NCBI GenBank assembly: GCA_017412715.1
Contig: JAFPWU010000005.1
Location: 1 to 51,598 of the forward strand
Direction of reading: 5' to 3'
DNA: 51,598 nucleotides
From: Clostridia bacterium
Lineage (GTDB): Bacteria > Bacillota > Clostridia > Christensenellales > Aristaeellaceae
Part shown: positions 17,903-25,998 of the stretch, piece by piece
How positions within the stretch are numbered: the first letter of the stretch is position 1
How the letters are laid out: the number at the start of each line of letters is the position of its first letter
The notes under the pieces: generated by a model
Databases searched by the model: none
Told to the model about the DNA's origin: nothing
The model's input: the letters and a program-made list of their open reading frames with translations, nothing else
Made by a program: the position numbers and the translations under genes

Positions 17903-18063
17903 CAGCCCGGTCGGCTCAGCAGCAGGCCGTCAATGCGGACCGAAGAAGAAATCCCGGGCAGGGTACTGACTGGTACGCACCGGGAAACCATGCGGGCTGC
18001 AGCAGTTGCGCTTCCATGGAGGATGGCGTGGGCTATTATCATGAAACGGGGAAAGAAATCCGC

Positions 18064-19242
18064 ATGAAACAGCATTATTTATTCCGGAGGGCTCTCGCTG
18101 CGCTCATTCTCTGCGCTTGCGTGTTTCTGCTGCCTGCTTTTGCGGAGGATGCCGATCCGTCCGGATACATGGTGGACGACTTCCCGGAGGAACAGAGCCT
18201 CGCGGAGCGGACGATGGGCCGGATGACGCTGCACGAAAAAGTGTGCCAGCTGTTCTTCGTCCGGCCGGAACACTTCTCACGGCTGAAATCGGTCACCGCA
18301 TACAGCGACAGGCTGGGGAAAGCCTTTCAGCGCTTTCCGGTGGGCGGAGTCATTCTGTTTGATACGAACATCACCCAAAGGAATCTTGCCGCCCTGAACG
18401 CCGGGATGCTGCAGGCGGCGCAGGATGTGAACGGAATCGGGATTTTTATCGGCGTGGATGAGGAAGGCGGCGGCGTTTCCCGGGTGGCGAAAAAAATGAA
18501 GCTGGCGGAGAAACAGCCCAATCCGGAGAGTATCGGTTCCCCGGAGGAAGCGTACGCGTCCGGCCGGACCATCGGCGGGTATCTTTCGCGATACGGATTC
18601 AATCTGGATTTCGCGCCGGTGGCGGATGTGCGGACGGATGTACCGAACGCGGAGATCTCAAAACGGTCCTTCGGCAGTGATCCGGAAGCCGTGGCCCGAA
18701 TGACGGCCCGGTTCACGGAGGGCCTGCGGGAAAGCGGCATTATTCCCGTGCTGAAGCATTTTCCCGGACACGGGGCCGTATCCGGCAATACCCACACAGG
18801 GGCCGGGACCTCGCTGCGGACCCGGGAGGAATGGGAGCGGATTGATTTTCCGCCCTTTGAGGCGGGAATCCAGGCGGGATCGGGGATGGTCATGATCTCC
18901 CATCAGCTGACCGCCGCGGCGGATCCGGATACCCCCGCATCCCTGTCCCCGGAGGTAATTGGACTCCTGCGGAACAAGCTGGGATTTGACGGCGTCATTA
19001 TTACGGACGCGCTGCGGATGAAAGCGATTCACGGAACCTATACCTCCGGGGAGTCCTGCGTCCTGGCGTTGAAAGCAGGGGCGGATATGCTCCTGCTGCC
19101 CTATAATTTCACCAATGCCTACAAGGGCGTCATGAAGGCGGTGGCTGACGGGCGCCTGACGGAAGAGCGGATCAACGAAAGCGTTCTGCGCATCCTTGCC
19201 CTTAAGGAAGAATACGGCCTGCTCCAGCCGGAACGGAAATAA
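18064..19242 (+). CDS. Secreted GH3 family beta-N-acetylhexosaminidase-like enzyme
   Basis: The 392-residue protein has a signal peptide (about 1-26, hydrophobic core LAALILCACVFLLPAFA, cleavage expected after AFA) and a single GH3 TIM-barrel domain of NagZ type. The loop KHFPGHG is near residues 231-237, with catalytic His and phosphate-loop features. The nucleophile aspartate lies in GVIITDALRMKAI near residue 315. Such enzymes release N-acetylglucosamine from muropeptides or glycans. Being exported, it likely acts on wall or external glycans. The start at 18064 is placed by the signal peptide; the frame remains open upstream without a better start, and the ribosome site is weak. Confidence 0.88.
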   Translation: MKQHYLFRRALAALILCACVFLLPAFAEDADPSGYMVDDFPEEQSLAERTMGRMTLHEKVCQLFFVRPEHFSRLKSVTAYSDRLGKAFQRFPVGGVILFDTNITQRNLAALNAGMLQAAQDVNGIGIFIGVDEEGGGVSRVAKKMKLAEKQPNPESIGSPEEAYASGRTIGGYLSRYGFNLDFAPVADVRTDVPNAEISKRSFGSDPEAVARMTARFTEGLRESGIIPVLKHFPGHGAVSGNTHTGAGTSLRTREEWERIDFPPFEAGIQAGSGMVMISHQLTAAADPDTPASLSPEVIGLLRNKLGFDGVIITDALRMKAIHGTYTSGESCVLALKAGADMLLLPYNFTNAYKGVMKAVADGRLTEERINESVLRILALKEEYGLLQPERK

Positions 19243-19367
19243 ACCGCCGGTCAGGAGGGCGTCCGGCCAGCCGGGCATTGACACAGATGAAGGCATCACA
19301 TAAAATGAGGCAGAGCACGCCATTTCTCATGCACAGACATTTCAGGCCCCACGAAGGAGGAATCTTT

Positions 19368-21128
19368 ATGGGCAATTATCGCAATTTTACGCTGGCTACT
19401 TATTTCGTCGCCCACGCGGCCGCCCGGGTGAAGAGGGAGGAGCTGGAGGAGCAGCTGGCCTTTATGGAACGATATCTCCGGCTGGACAAGGTCTATCTGG
19501 AGCCCTGGCGGGGCGAGCTGGCCTCCCATGATCAGATTGAAATGATCCGCGAGGTTTTCCATGCTCACGGCATACGGGTCGCGGGCGGGCTGACCACTGT
19601 GATCCCCACGCCGGAGAGAGCGCGGCCCAAGCAGCGCTTGTTTGAGACCTTCTGCTACAATGACGCGGCCATGCGGAAGAAGCTGCGGGAGGTCAGCGCC
19701 TTCATTGGCGCGCACTTTGATGAGTTCATTATTGATGATTTCTTTTTCACCAACTGCGCATGCGAAGATTGTCTGAAGGCGCGGGACGAATACAACCGCA
19801 GCCGCGGCATCCGGGCGGGATGGCAGGCCTACCGGCTCGACCTTCTGTGCCGGGTCAGCCAGGAGGACATCATCGGACCGGCCAAAGCGGCTAATCTGGA
19901 CTGCAAAATTATCATCAAGTATCCTAACTGGGCGGAAAGCTATCAGGAGACCGGATACAATCCTGAAGCTCAGCGGGAGCTCTTTGACGGACTGTATACC
20001 GGCACGGAGACCCGGGATCCCCTGACCACGGATCAGCATCTGCCCCGGTATCTGAGCTTCTCCCTGATGACCTATTTTGAGTCCATGTGGCCCGGACATA
20101 ACGGGGGCGGGTGGTTTGACCCCTTCGATATGCAGGTGACGGAGCATTATCTGGAGCAGGCCTATCTGACGGCATTCTCCAGGCCGAAAGAACTGATGAT
20201 GTTCTGTTTTCAGGCCATGCTGAACAATTCCTTTACCCCCTCTCTGGGCTTCCAGCTGGATCGGCTGGACGCTCTGCTCGACTGCGCGGGACAGCCTCAG
20301 GGCATTCCCTGCTACCTGCCCGATCACTGCCAGGGAGAGGATAATGTGCAGGACTATCTGGGCATGGTGGGGCTGCCGGTGGTCTGCACCCCGTATTTCC
20401 CGGTGGGCGGCAGTCAGCTGCTTCTGACCCGGTCCTCCGCCTGCGATCCTGAAGTGCTGGAAAAGCTTGACGGATGGCTCCGGAAGACCGGCGGCGACGC
20501 GCTGGTGACATCGGGATTCTGGGACGCGGTGCGCGATCGGGGAATGGAGAACTTTACCTCCATCCGCCTGACCGGACGGAGCGCCGCAGGACAGGATTAC
20601 CGCGTGGAGGAGCGGGAGAATGTCTGCACATTCCCGAAAGGGGATCAGCCCGTGAGGCTTCCCCTGATGGAATTCCGCAATAACGCTACCTGGGCCCTGG
20701 TGAAGCTGTCCTGCCGCGAGGAGAGCGAGGGCATCCTGCTGCGGGATCCGTATGCCGGCGGGCGAATTTACAGCCTGGCGGTTCCGGATGGCCTTCCTGA
20801 TTTCTACCGGCTGCCCGAGCCCGTGCTGAGCCGCATCCGGCAGGAACTGGCCGTGAACGGGATCTGGATGGAGGGGCCGGCGCGAATCAGCCTCTTCCTG
20901 TACAATAACGATACCTTTATCCTTTACCCCTATGTGATGGAAGGCGCGAAGCGGGAGCGGATCCGCCTCCACATCAGCGGAGCGAAGGCGATCCGGCCCC
21001 AGACCGGGCTTCCGGGACAGAAACACGCGAAGCCCATCGAGCCGCTGTATGTCACCCGGAAAAACGAGGCGGTTTTCGATCTGGCCGCAGTGCCGGGAAA
21101 CTATGCGCTGTATCAGATCCTTCGCTGA
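19368..21128 (+). CDS. Unrecognised 586-aa protein, possibly a TIM-barrel glycosidase
   Basis: I do not recognise the family with certainty. The first 350 residues have the alternating pattern of a beta/alpha barrel: VYLEPWRGE (near 40), GIRVAGGLTTVIP (near 68), FDEFIIDDFFFTNC (near 118), LDCKIIIKYPNW and LMTYFESMWPGH. IIDDFFFTNCACEDC is a conserved-looking active-site-like segment with acidic residues and three cysteines. The C-terminal 200 residues look like beta domains. There is no signal peptide, so it would be cytosolic. The start follows GAAGGAGG. The preceding secreted GH3 gene makes a glycan role plausible. A palindromic repeat begins 3 nt after the stop. Confidence 0.6.
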   Translation: MGNYRNFTLATYFVAHAAARVKREELEEQLAFMERYLRLDKVYLEPWRGELASHDQIEMIREVFHAHGIRVAGGLTTVIPTPERARPKQRLFETFCYNDAAMRKKLREVSAFIGAHFDEFIIDDFFFTNCACEDCLKARDEYNRSRGIRAGWQAYRLDLLCRVSQEDIIGPAKAANLDCKIIIKYPNWAESYQETGYNPEAQRELFDGLYTGTETRDPLTTDQHLPRYLSFSLMTYFESMWPGHNGGGWFDPFDMQVTEHYLEQAYLTAFSRPKELMMFCFQAMLNNSFTPSLGFQLDRLDALLDCAGQPQGIPCYLPDHCQGEDNVQDYLGMVGLPVVCTPYFPVGGSQLLLTRSSACDPEVLEKLDGWLRKTGGDALVTSGFWDAVRDRGMENFTSIRLTGRSAAGQDYRVEERENVCTFPKGDQPVRLPLMEFRNNATWALVKLSCREESEGILLRDPYAGGRIYSLAVPDGLPDFYRLPEPVLSRIRQELAVNGIWMEGPARISLFLYNNDTFILYPYVMEGAKRERIRLHISGAKAIRPQTGLPGQKHAKPIEPLYVTRKNEAVFDLAAVPGNYALYQILR

Positions 21129-21130
21129 GA

Positions 21131-21211
21131 AAAGGCTGAATATATGCCCAAAGGCTGAAATCCGCCTGAGCGAAGGCGGTTTCAGCCAAAGCAGACGAAA
21201 TCAGCATTTCC
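21131..21211. repeat. Palindromic interspersed repeat, copy B
   Basis: An 81-nt element starting 2 nt after a stop codon. Central hairpin 21153-21187 (GGCTGAAATCCGCC / GGCGGTTTCAGCC) differs from copy A by three bases; the right end reads AAATCAGCATTTCC. Confidence 0.8.
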
Positions 21212-21242
21212 TGAAGGCTGCCCCCACACAGGCTGAAAATTC

Positions 21243-21270
21243 TTTACATTCCGCAGAATCCATGTATAAT
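21243..21270 (+). promoter_or_regulatory. Promoter of the ECF S-component gene
   Basis: TTTACA (21243-21248) and TATAAT (21265-21270), spacing 16. It predicts a leader of about 105 nt. Confidence 0.7.
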
Positions 21271-21285
21271 AAAGCCTGATTCCAC

Positions 21286-21326
21286 GCTCTGCGCCGGGAG
21301 TTTCGGCCCCGGACGCGATTCAGAGC
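21286..21326 (+). promoter_or_regulatory. Structured leader of the ECF S-component gene, possible riboswitch
   Basis: GCTCTG (21286-21291) pairs with CAGAGC (21321-21326), enclosing CGC/GCG and CCGGG/CCCCGG helices. An AT-rich stretch ending in TTTTTT follows at about 21330-21343. Vitamin transporter genes often carry riboswitches, but this does not match the THF, TPP or preQ1 consensus as I know them. Confidence 0.4.
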
Positions 21327-21382
21327 AGGAAAATATATTTTTTCGACGGGCATCCGCGATCGGAGCTCGAACGGAGGGAAAC

Positions 21383-22003
21383 ATGAGCACATCCAAAAAC
21401 CGCACAAAGGTAACCCGAATGACGCTGCTGGCCATGCTGGCGGCGGTCCTGGTCGTTCTGGCCTACGTCAACATTCCCATGCCAATGGGCCTGAGCATTA
21501 CTTTTAACATGATCCCGGTGGCCATAGCCGCGATAACCATGGGCGTTCCCGGCGGCGCTATCCTGGGCGGAGCCTTCGGACTGATCAGCTTTCTGCAGTG
21601 CTACGGCATCTGCGGAGTCAGCGGCATGGGCGTTGCCCTGGTGACGGCGAACCCCGGCTTCGGCTTTGCCTGCCTGATGTTCGTACAGAGGTTTGTGTCC
21701 CGGGTGATGGTGGGGGTGCTGGCGGCCCTGGTGTTCCGGGGAATGGAAAAGACCCGGGCGCCCATGTACGTCAAAGGGCTGGTTACGGGCTTTTCCGCGG
21801 CATTTTTTAATACGCTGCTGTTCATGTCCCTGCTGGTGATCCTGTTTGGGCAGACGGAATTTATTCAGAATCAGATGGCGGGACGCAGCGTGGCGGCCTA
21901 TCTTCTGGCATCCATTGGCGTAAATGCGGTGGTGGAGATGATCGTGGCCGCGGTGGTGACCGGCGCCGCAGGCGTGGCGCTGAAGAAGGCCCGGATGATC
22001 TGA
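21383..22003 (+). CDS. ECF transporter S-component
   Basis: The 206-residue, very hydrophobic protein has about six membrane helices, starting LLAMLAAVLVVLAYV, and the ECF S-component pattern near the N-terminus (MTLLAMLAA, the groove that binds the shared EcfT). S-components bind a vitamin or other micronutrient and share an energising module encoded elsewhere. No EcfA/EcfT genes are in the window. The substrate cannot be read from sequence; pantothenate-type is one possibility. The start has ACGGAGGG upstream. The structured leader may regulate it. Confidence 0.8.
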   Translation: MSTSKNRTKVTRMTLLAMLAAVLVVLAYVNIPMPMGLSITFNMIPVAIAAITMGVPGGAILGGAFGLISFLQCYGICGVSGMGVALVTANPGFGFACLMFVQRFVSRVMVGVLAALVFRGMEKTRAPMYVKGLVTGFSAAFFNTLLFMSLLVILFGQTEFIQNQMAGRSVAAYLLASIGVNAVVEMIVAAVVTGAAGVALKKARMI

Positions 22004-22032
22004 TACTCAGCTGGCGGATATCCACCGCATGG

Positions 22033-22080
22033 AAACAGGCCCGCGCTCCGGATGAAACCGGATTGCAGGCCTGTTTTTTT
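22033..22080 (+). terminator. Terminator of the ECF S-component gene
   Basis: AAACAGGCC...GCTCCGG, loop ATGAAA, CCGGATT...GGCCTGTTT, followed by T-run. Confidence 0.8.
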
Positions 22081-22084
22081 ATTC

Positions 22085-22117
22085 GATACGCAAACAGGTT
22101 TAACCTGTTTGCGTATC
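22085..22117. repeat. 33-nt perfect palindrome between convergent genes
   Basis: GATACGCAAACAGGTT, a single central T, then the exact inverse complement, 16 paired bases without a mismatch. It lies between the ECF terminator and the end of the beta-helix gene. It has no T-run on either strand. Confidence 0.9.
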
Positions 22118-22141
22118 TGCGCGCGTTGCTTTTCCTTCGCG

Positions 22142-23578
22142 TCAGTTTGCCGCGGTGCCGTTCACATACAGCGTATAGCCGTTTGAGATGACATTTTCGA
22201 TATTTCCCTCGAAGCTGGTAATCCAGGTGTCCGCAGTCAGGGTCCAGGTGCTGGTTTCATCCAGCACCACGTTCACCGTGCCGACCTCGGCGGAAACCGT
22301 CTGCCCGCTGGCGTTCGCGATCTCTCCGCTTACGGTGCCCTCAAAGGTGGAACCGTTGGAGAGGGTCAGGGTCAGGGCGGAATTATCACCGACCAGGATC
22401 GTGCCGGCCAGATCCTGAGCATCCGCGGCCAGTTCGGCGATGTTGGAGGCGCCGCTCCAGCCGTCATCGCAAACGGAGAGGAGAATTTCGCTTCCCTCAT
22501 TGATCAGCTCAACGCCGGAGAGGGTGATGACCGCGTGGGTATTGGTTACATGGAACATATGCCCGCTTTTGCTGGTCAGGCTGCCTCCGGTCATGGTGAA
22601 GGAGGAGGTGCCGCTGTCCGCGTCCCCGCTCATGGACTGGTAGATCATAATGCTGTCCAGGAAGGTCGCGTTGCCGTTGCACCGGGTGTTATTCGCCGTT
22701 AAATCGCAGTTTTCCAGGGTAATGGAGTTCTTTCCCTCGATGCAGACGCCCTCGGACAGGCTGGACACCAGGGTGGCATTCTTTACGGTAATATCCGCTG
22801 TAGAGTAGATGGCCGGGGATCCCAGACCGCTGGAGGTGTAGGTGCCCCCGTCTACCACGACGATGCCGCCGCCCCGATCCGTCCGGATGGCGGCAGAGGA
22901 ACGCCCGGAGGTGGTCACCGTCAGGTTGCTGGCATAGGTGATGCCGCCGCCGGTGGTCATGATGCCGCCGGAACCGTCCCCGGTGGTGGTGATGACGGTG
23001 TCCGAAATGATCACCGTGGTGCCGTCCCCGGAGGCGCCGTTCTGTCCGCCGTTGCCGCCGTAGGAGAACACGCCGTTGGCGCCGGAGGCGGAGGTTTCCA
23101 CTGTGCCGCCGGAGATGGTGGCGGTGGAACCGCCCATGACCAGCAGGCCGGCGTTCAGGCCGTAAAAGTTGCAGTTATCGCCGCCGTCCGAATCGCCCGT
23201 CTTGGTAACGGTGGGATCAGAGATTGTGACCGCGTCGGCGGTATTGATGATCAGCGCACTCTCATCCGCGGACTCGGAGGCGTATATCTGATCAGTCTCT
23301 TCAGCAGCTTCCGTAATCTCCGCGGCTGCGGAATACTCAAAGGAAGAGGTGCTGCCTCCGGGAGGGGTGCCGCCGCCGAAACCGCCGCTCTGGCCGCCTT
23401 CTCCGCCGGGGCCGCCGGAGGGCGGATTTCCATCGGGGGGCGTACCGCCGCCGAAATCTCCGGAGGGCGGATCTCCGGGAGGAGTGCCGCCGGGGCCGCC
23501 GTCAGCAAAGGCCGAGACGGAGAAGAACATAGTGAGGGCCAGCAGAAGGGCCAGAAGAACCGAGAAGAGCTTTTTCAT
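22142..23578 (-). CDS. Secreted beta-helix surface protein
   Basis: The 478-residue protein has a signal peptide (1-25, cleavage after VSAFA), a Gly/Pro-rich linker (about 27-75) and a long run of short repeats with Gly-Gly turns and Thr/Ser/Val strands (for example TISGGTVETSASGANGVF). This is the pattern of a right-handed parallel beta-helix. The architecture resembles carbohydrate-binding beta-helix proteins of Clostridia (Cthe_2159 type), which bind plant polysaccharides; that link is inference. No sortase signal or membrane anchor is visible. The start at 23578 is preferred over 23599 because AAGGAAAGG lies 8 bases before it. It stands alone on the minus strand. Confidence 0.75.
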   Translation of the reverse strand: MKKLFSVLLALLLALTMFFSVSAFADGGPGGTPPGDPPSGDFGGGTPPDGNPPSGGPGGEGGQSGGFGGGTPPGGSTSSFEYSAAAEITEAAEETDQIYASESADESALIINTADAVTISDPTVTKTGDSDGGDNCNFYGLNAGLLVMGGSTATISGGTVETSASGANGVFSYGGNGGQNGASGDGTTVIISDTVITTTGDGSGGIMTTGGGITYASNLTVTTSGRSSAAIRTDRGGGIVVVDGGTYTSSGLGSPAIYSTADITVKNATLVSSLSEGVCIEGKNSITLENCDLTANNTRCNGNATFLDSIMIYQSMSGDADSGTSSFTMTGGSLTSKSGHMFHVTNTHAVITLSGVELINEGSEILLSVCDDGWSGASNIAELAADAQDLAGTILVGDNSALTLTLSNGSTFEGTVSGEIANASGQTVSAEVGTVNVVLDETSTWTLTADTWITSFEGNIENVISNGYTLYVNGTAAN

Positions 23579-23605
23579 GCATTTCACCTTTCCTTTCATT
23601 CAGTA

Positions 23606-23688
23606 AAAACGCTGATTCCTTTCCCAAAGGCTGAATCCGCCGCCACTCAGGCGGGATTACAGCCGAAAAGCATTTATGCAGCGCTTCC
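23606..23688. repeat. Palindromic interspersed repeat, copy C (diverged)
   Basis: Begins AAAACGCTGATTCC, holds a central GGCTGAATCCGCC / GGCGGGATTACAGCC hairpin and ends GCAGCGCTTCC. This copy is 5' of the beta-helix gene rather than behind a stop codon, so it may lie in its leader. Confidence 0.65.
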
Positions 23689-23751
23689 TTCGTCCGGACG
23701 GCCTGCGCCTTCCGGCGTCAGTTCCTGTTTCGGGGGTTTAGGCCACTGAAA

Positions 23752-23788
23752 AACCTCCCTTACATCTGACAGGGCCATTGTAAGGGAG
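23752..23788 (-). terminator. Terminator of the membrane zinc-ribbon gene
   Basis: CTCCCTTAC (23755-23763) pairs perfectly with GTAAGGGAG (23780-23788). Read on the minus strand it is followed by GTTTTTC. Confidence 0.7.
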
Positions 23789-23820
23789 TTTCCTTAAAGA
23801 AAGATTGAAAAAAAATAAAT

Positions 23821-24237
23821 TTATGCCTTCTGTTTAAACTGATGCCCGCACTTTGCGCAGGTGATTTCCTTCTCTCCGCAGCCCCGCTTCAGCCGGAGCA
23901 GCTGATGACAGCCGGGGCATCTGAAATATTTATATTCCCTGCGGTTTTTCATCCGGCGGAAGAACTGCCGGATTTTGGTGCTCCAGGTGCCGGTCAGACT
24001 CAGGTACTTCTGGTTTTCCCTGATCCGGGCTTCCCGGTTCCGGCTGAACATCCGGAAGATGGTGATGACATACAGCGCCAGCCCCAGGAAACTCAGAAGC
24101 GGAGAGACGGTGAAGCTGCTGATGAGGGAGAGGATCAGGCCGGCCAGCAGCGTGAAGATGCCCAGATCATCCGTACCGTAACGGCCAGCCATCCACCGGG
24201 CAAAGGAAGACTTGAGATTCTGCCAGAAATTATTCAT
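23821..24237 (-). CDS. Small membrane protein with C-terminal zinc ribbon
   Basis: The 138-residue product has two membrane helices (about 27-45 and 48-62), a basic cytoplasmic stretch, and a C-terminal Cys4 zinc ribbon FRCPGCHQLLRL...ITCAKCGHQF (about 105-133). The family is known from Clostridia but has no assigned function that I can name. It is the last gene of a minus-strand run behind the J-protein gene, with a 115-nt gap, and may belong to the Hsp70 operon. Confidence 0.65.
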   Translation of the reverse strand: MNNFWQNLKSSFARWMAGRYGTDDLGIFTLLAGLILSLISSFTVSPLLSFLGLALYVITIFRMFSRNREARIRENQKYLSLTGTWSTKIRQFFRRMKNRREYKYFRCPGCHQLLRLKRGCGEKEITCAKCGHQFKQKA

Positions 24238-24352
24238 GAAGTTCAGATCCTTTCATACATATCCTGACGGGCGGGGCTCTTCGCCCAGGCCTCCGAAGGA
24301 TGATTGATTCCATTCGCGCAGGTGCCGCTCTGATGAGGTGAGGGCCGCCAGG

Positions 24353-25153
24353 TCAGCAGCAGCACATAAATCGGCCGCCGAGGCAGCAGTTCAGGGCGAT
24401 ATTCATGGCGCAGCAGGTGAGAAACGGGTTGCCGCAAAGGGCGGAACGGAAATCATATCCTGTTTGCCGGGTCTGGCGGTATTCCTGCCGGCCGGCCTCC
24501 ATTTCCCGAAGCAGGGACTGATAATCCGGATCCCCCGGGGCCATGCCGGCGGCCTGCCTGGCATGGTTCAGACCGGAGATCCGGTTGCCCAGGGCATAAT
24601 CTGCCCGGGCATACAGGGCGTGCCAGTCCGCGTCATGCGTAGGAACCCGGTTCAGAACATTCAGAGCGTCATGATACCGCTGGGCCAGCACATGGTTTTC
24701 CGCGGTCTTCAGCTCCGGATTTGCATAGTTCCGGGTGCGGAAACGGGTGGACTGCTGACGGGTCCCGAAGCCAAAGGGATCAAAGCCGAAGCCGAAGGGA
24801 TCCCCCTGGGACTGCCGCGGTCCGGCACCCCAGAATCCCTGCCCGTTCCAGCCGGAGGAAGAGGAACCGTAGCCGTTCTGTCCTCCTGCGCTGCCATATC
24901 CTCCGTAGCTTCCGTATCCTCCGTAGCCTCCGTAGCCTCCTGCGCCCTCAGGCTGCCAGGTGCCGCCGGTTTTTTTCAGCCGGAGGGCTTCAGCGTAGGC
25001 CTCATTGACCTCTTTCATCTTCTGTTCGGCAGCCTTGTCCCCCGGATTCAGGTCCGGATGGTATTTCTTCGCCAGCTTTCGATAGGCGGATTTGATTTCA
25101 TCCTCTGTGGCGGAGGAGGACACCCCCAGCACAGAAAATGGATTTTGGGTCAT
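24353..25153 (-). CDS. J-domain protein with Gly/Tyr-rich linker
   Basis: The 266-residue protein opens with a J-domain (about 4-60) whose HPD motif is at residues 32-34, the residues that stimulate Hsp70 ATPase. A low-complexity Gly/Tyr/Ser stretch (about 68-105, [13 protein letters not shown]) follows, then a FG-rich stretch, a TPR-like helical region (about 135-230) and a cysteine-rich end ([12 protein letters not shown]). It lacks the zinc-finger and client domains of DnaJ. Its start overlaps the DUF5685 stop codon by four bases (ATGA), and the Hsp70 gene is just upstream, so it is very likely the dedicated partner of that Hsp70. Confidence 0.88.
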   Translation of the reverse strand: MTQNPFSVLGVSSSATEDEIKSAYRKLAKKYHPDLNPGDKAAEQKMKEVNEAYAEALRLKKTGGTWQPEGAGGYGGYGGYGSYGGYGSAGGQNGYGSSSSGWNGQGFWGAGPRQSQGDPFGFGFDPFGFGTRQQSTRFRTRNYANPELKTAENHVLAQRYHDALNVLNRVPTHDADWHALYARADYALGNRISGLNHARQAAGMAPGDPDYQSLLREMEAGRQEYRQTRQTGYDFRSALCGNPFLTCCAMNIALNCCLGGRFMCCC

Positions 25154-25995
25154 TTTAGTTGCTCCTTCTTCCTGGCGCGGCTGATTTTCGCCTCATACCG
25201 CTGCCATACGCCACTATATAGTACATTCCGCAGAAGATCAAGATCCTTTTCCAGGGGAAGGTTCTCGAATACGGCTGCGGCCTCGGCGATCAGCATCTCC
25301 AGCATCTCGTGAACAAAGGCTTCCAGATCGGAATCCACCTCCAGGCGGTCCAGAGGATTGAAGACACGTTTCCGGTGATCCCTGTCCCGGTCCTCCCAGG
25401 CGTCCATCCAGTAGACGAAACGCCCCAGCCCCTGTCCCAGGGAACGGAGGGCGGGCTGCCAGAAGGGGGAGACCCAATCCGGAACGAAAACGGCGCCGAG
25501 CATTTCCCCGGAAAGATTTCCCAACCGGTCCGGCGAAGGCGCCGGGGCTGATTCCTCCTGCCAGAGAGCCTCCAGGGCCTGACGGGCTTCCCCGGCCTGC
25601 CGGGGATATTCCCCGCAAAGCCGGATCAGGGCGGGCTGAAGGCGCTTTTTTTCTGCGGAGGCCGCCCGGGAGTGGTCATCCCGGATCTGATCCTCGCATT
25701 TCAGATCCATCAGGATCAGGTTCATGGCCGCGGCATAGCCGGTGGCACGGTTTCGTATAATCGAGCGCTTTTGCAGGGGGTGCAGCTCGCATCGGATTTC
25801 ATCCTTCCGATCCTCCGGCTCCTCCAGGGAGGAGAGCAGGATCGCGAGAAAGGTCAGATCGTGGCTGAGCAGGACCCGTCCGCTGCGGCCGGAGAGGGAC
25901 CCAAGCTCCTGACACAGGCCGCAGTAGAAAGCCCGGTATCGGAGCTGCTGCTCCTCCGTAAGCACATCCAGCCGGGGGGCAATATAACCAAACAA
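25150..25995 (-). CDS. DUF5685 family protein
   Basis: The 281-residue product starts [20 protein letters not shown] and contains [13 protein letters not shown], the pattern of the DUF5685 family from Firmicutes. It is helical, with a few conserved Cys/His (CGLC near residue 26; a later C at about 69) that could bind metal. No signal peptide or membrane helix is seen. Function is unknown. It lies between an Hsp70 gene (3 nt upstream) and a J-protein gene (4-base overlap), so it probably works with them, for example as client-recognition or scaffold subunit; that is inference from the gene order. Confidence 0.75.
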   Translation of the reverse strand: MFGYIAPRLDVLTEEQQLRYRAFYCGLCQELGSLSGRSGRVLLSHDLTFLAILLSSLEEPEDRKDEIRCELHPLQKRSIIRNRATGYAAAMNLILMDLKCEDQIRDDHSRAASAEKKRLQPALIRLCGEYPRQAGEARQALEALWQEESAPAPSPDRLGNLSGEMLGAVFVPDWVSPFWQPALRSLGQGLGRFVYWMDAWEDRDRDHRKRVFNPLDRLEVDSDLEAFVHEMLEMLIAEAAAVFENLPLEKDLDLLRNVLYSGVWQRYEAKISRARKKEQLK

Positions 25996-25998
25996 GCT

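Noticed and set aside
19296-21026. 576-codon minus-strand frame opposite the 586-aa gene
   Set aside because: The plus-strand gene has a proper ribosome site and protein-like composition; this frame does not.
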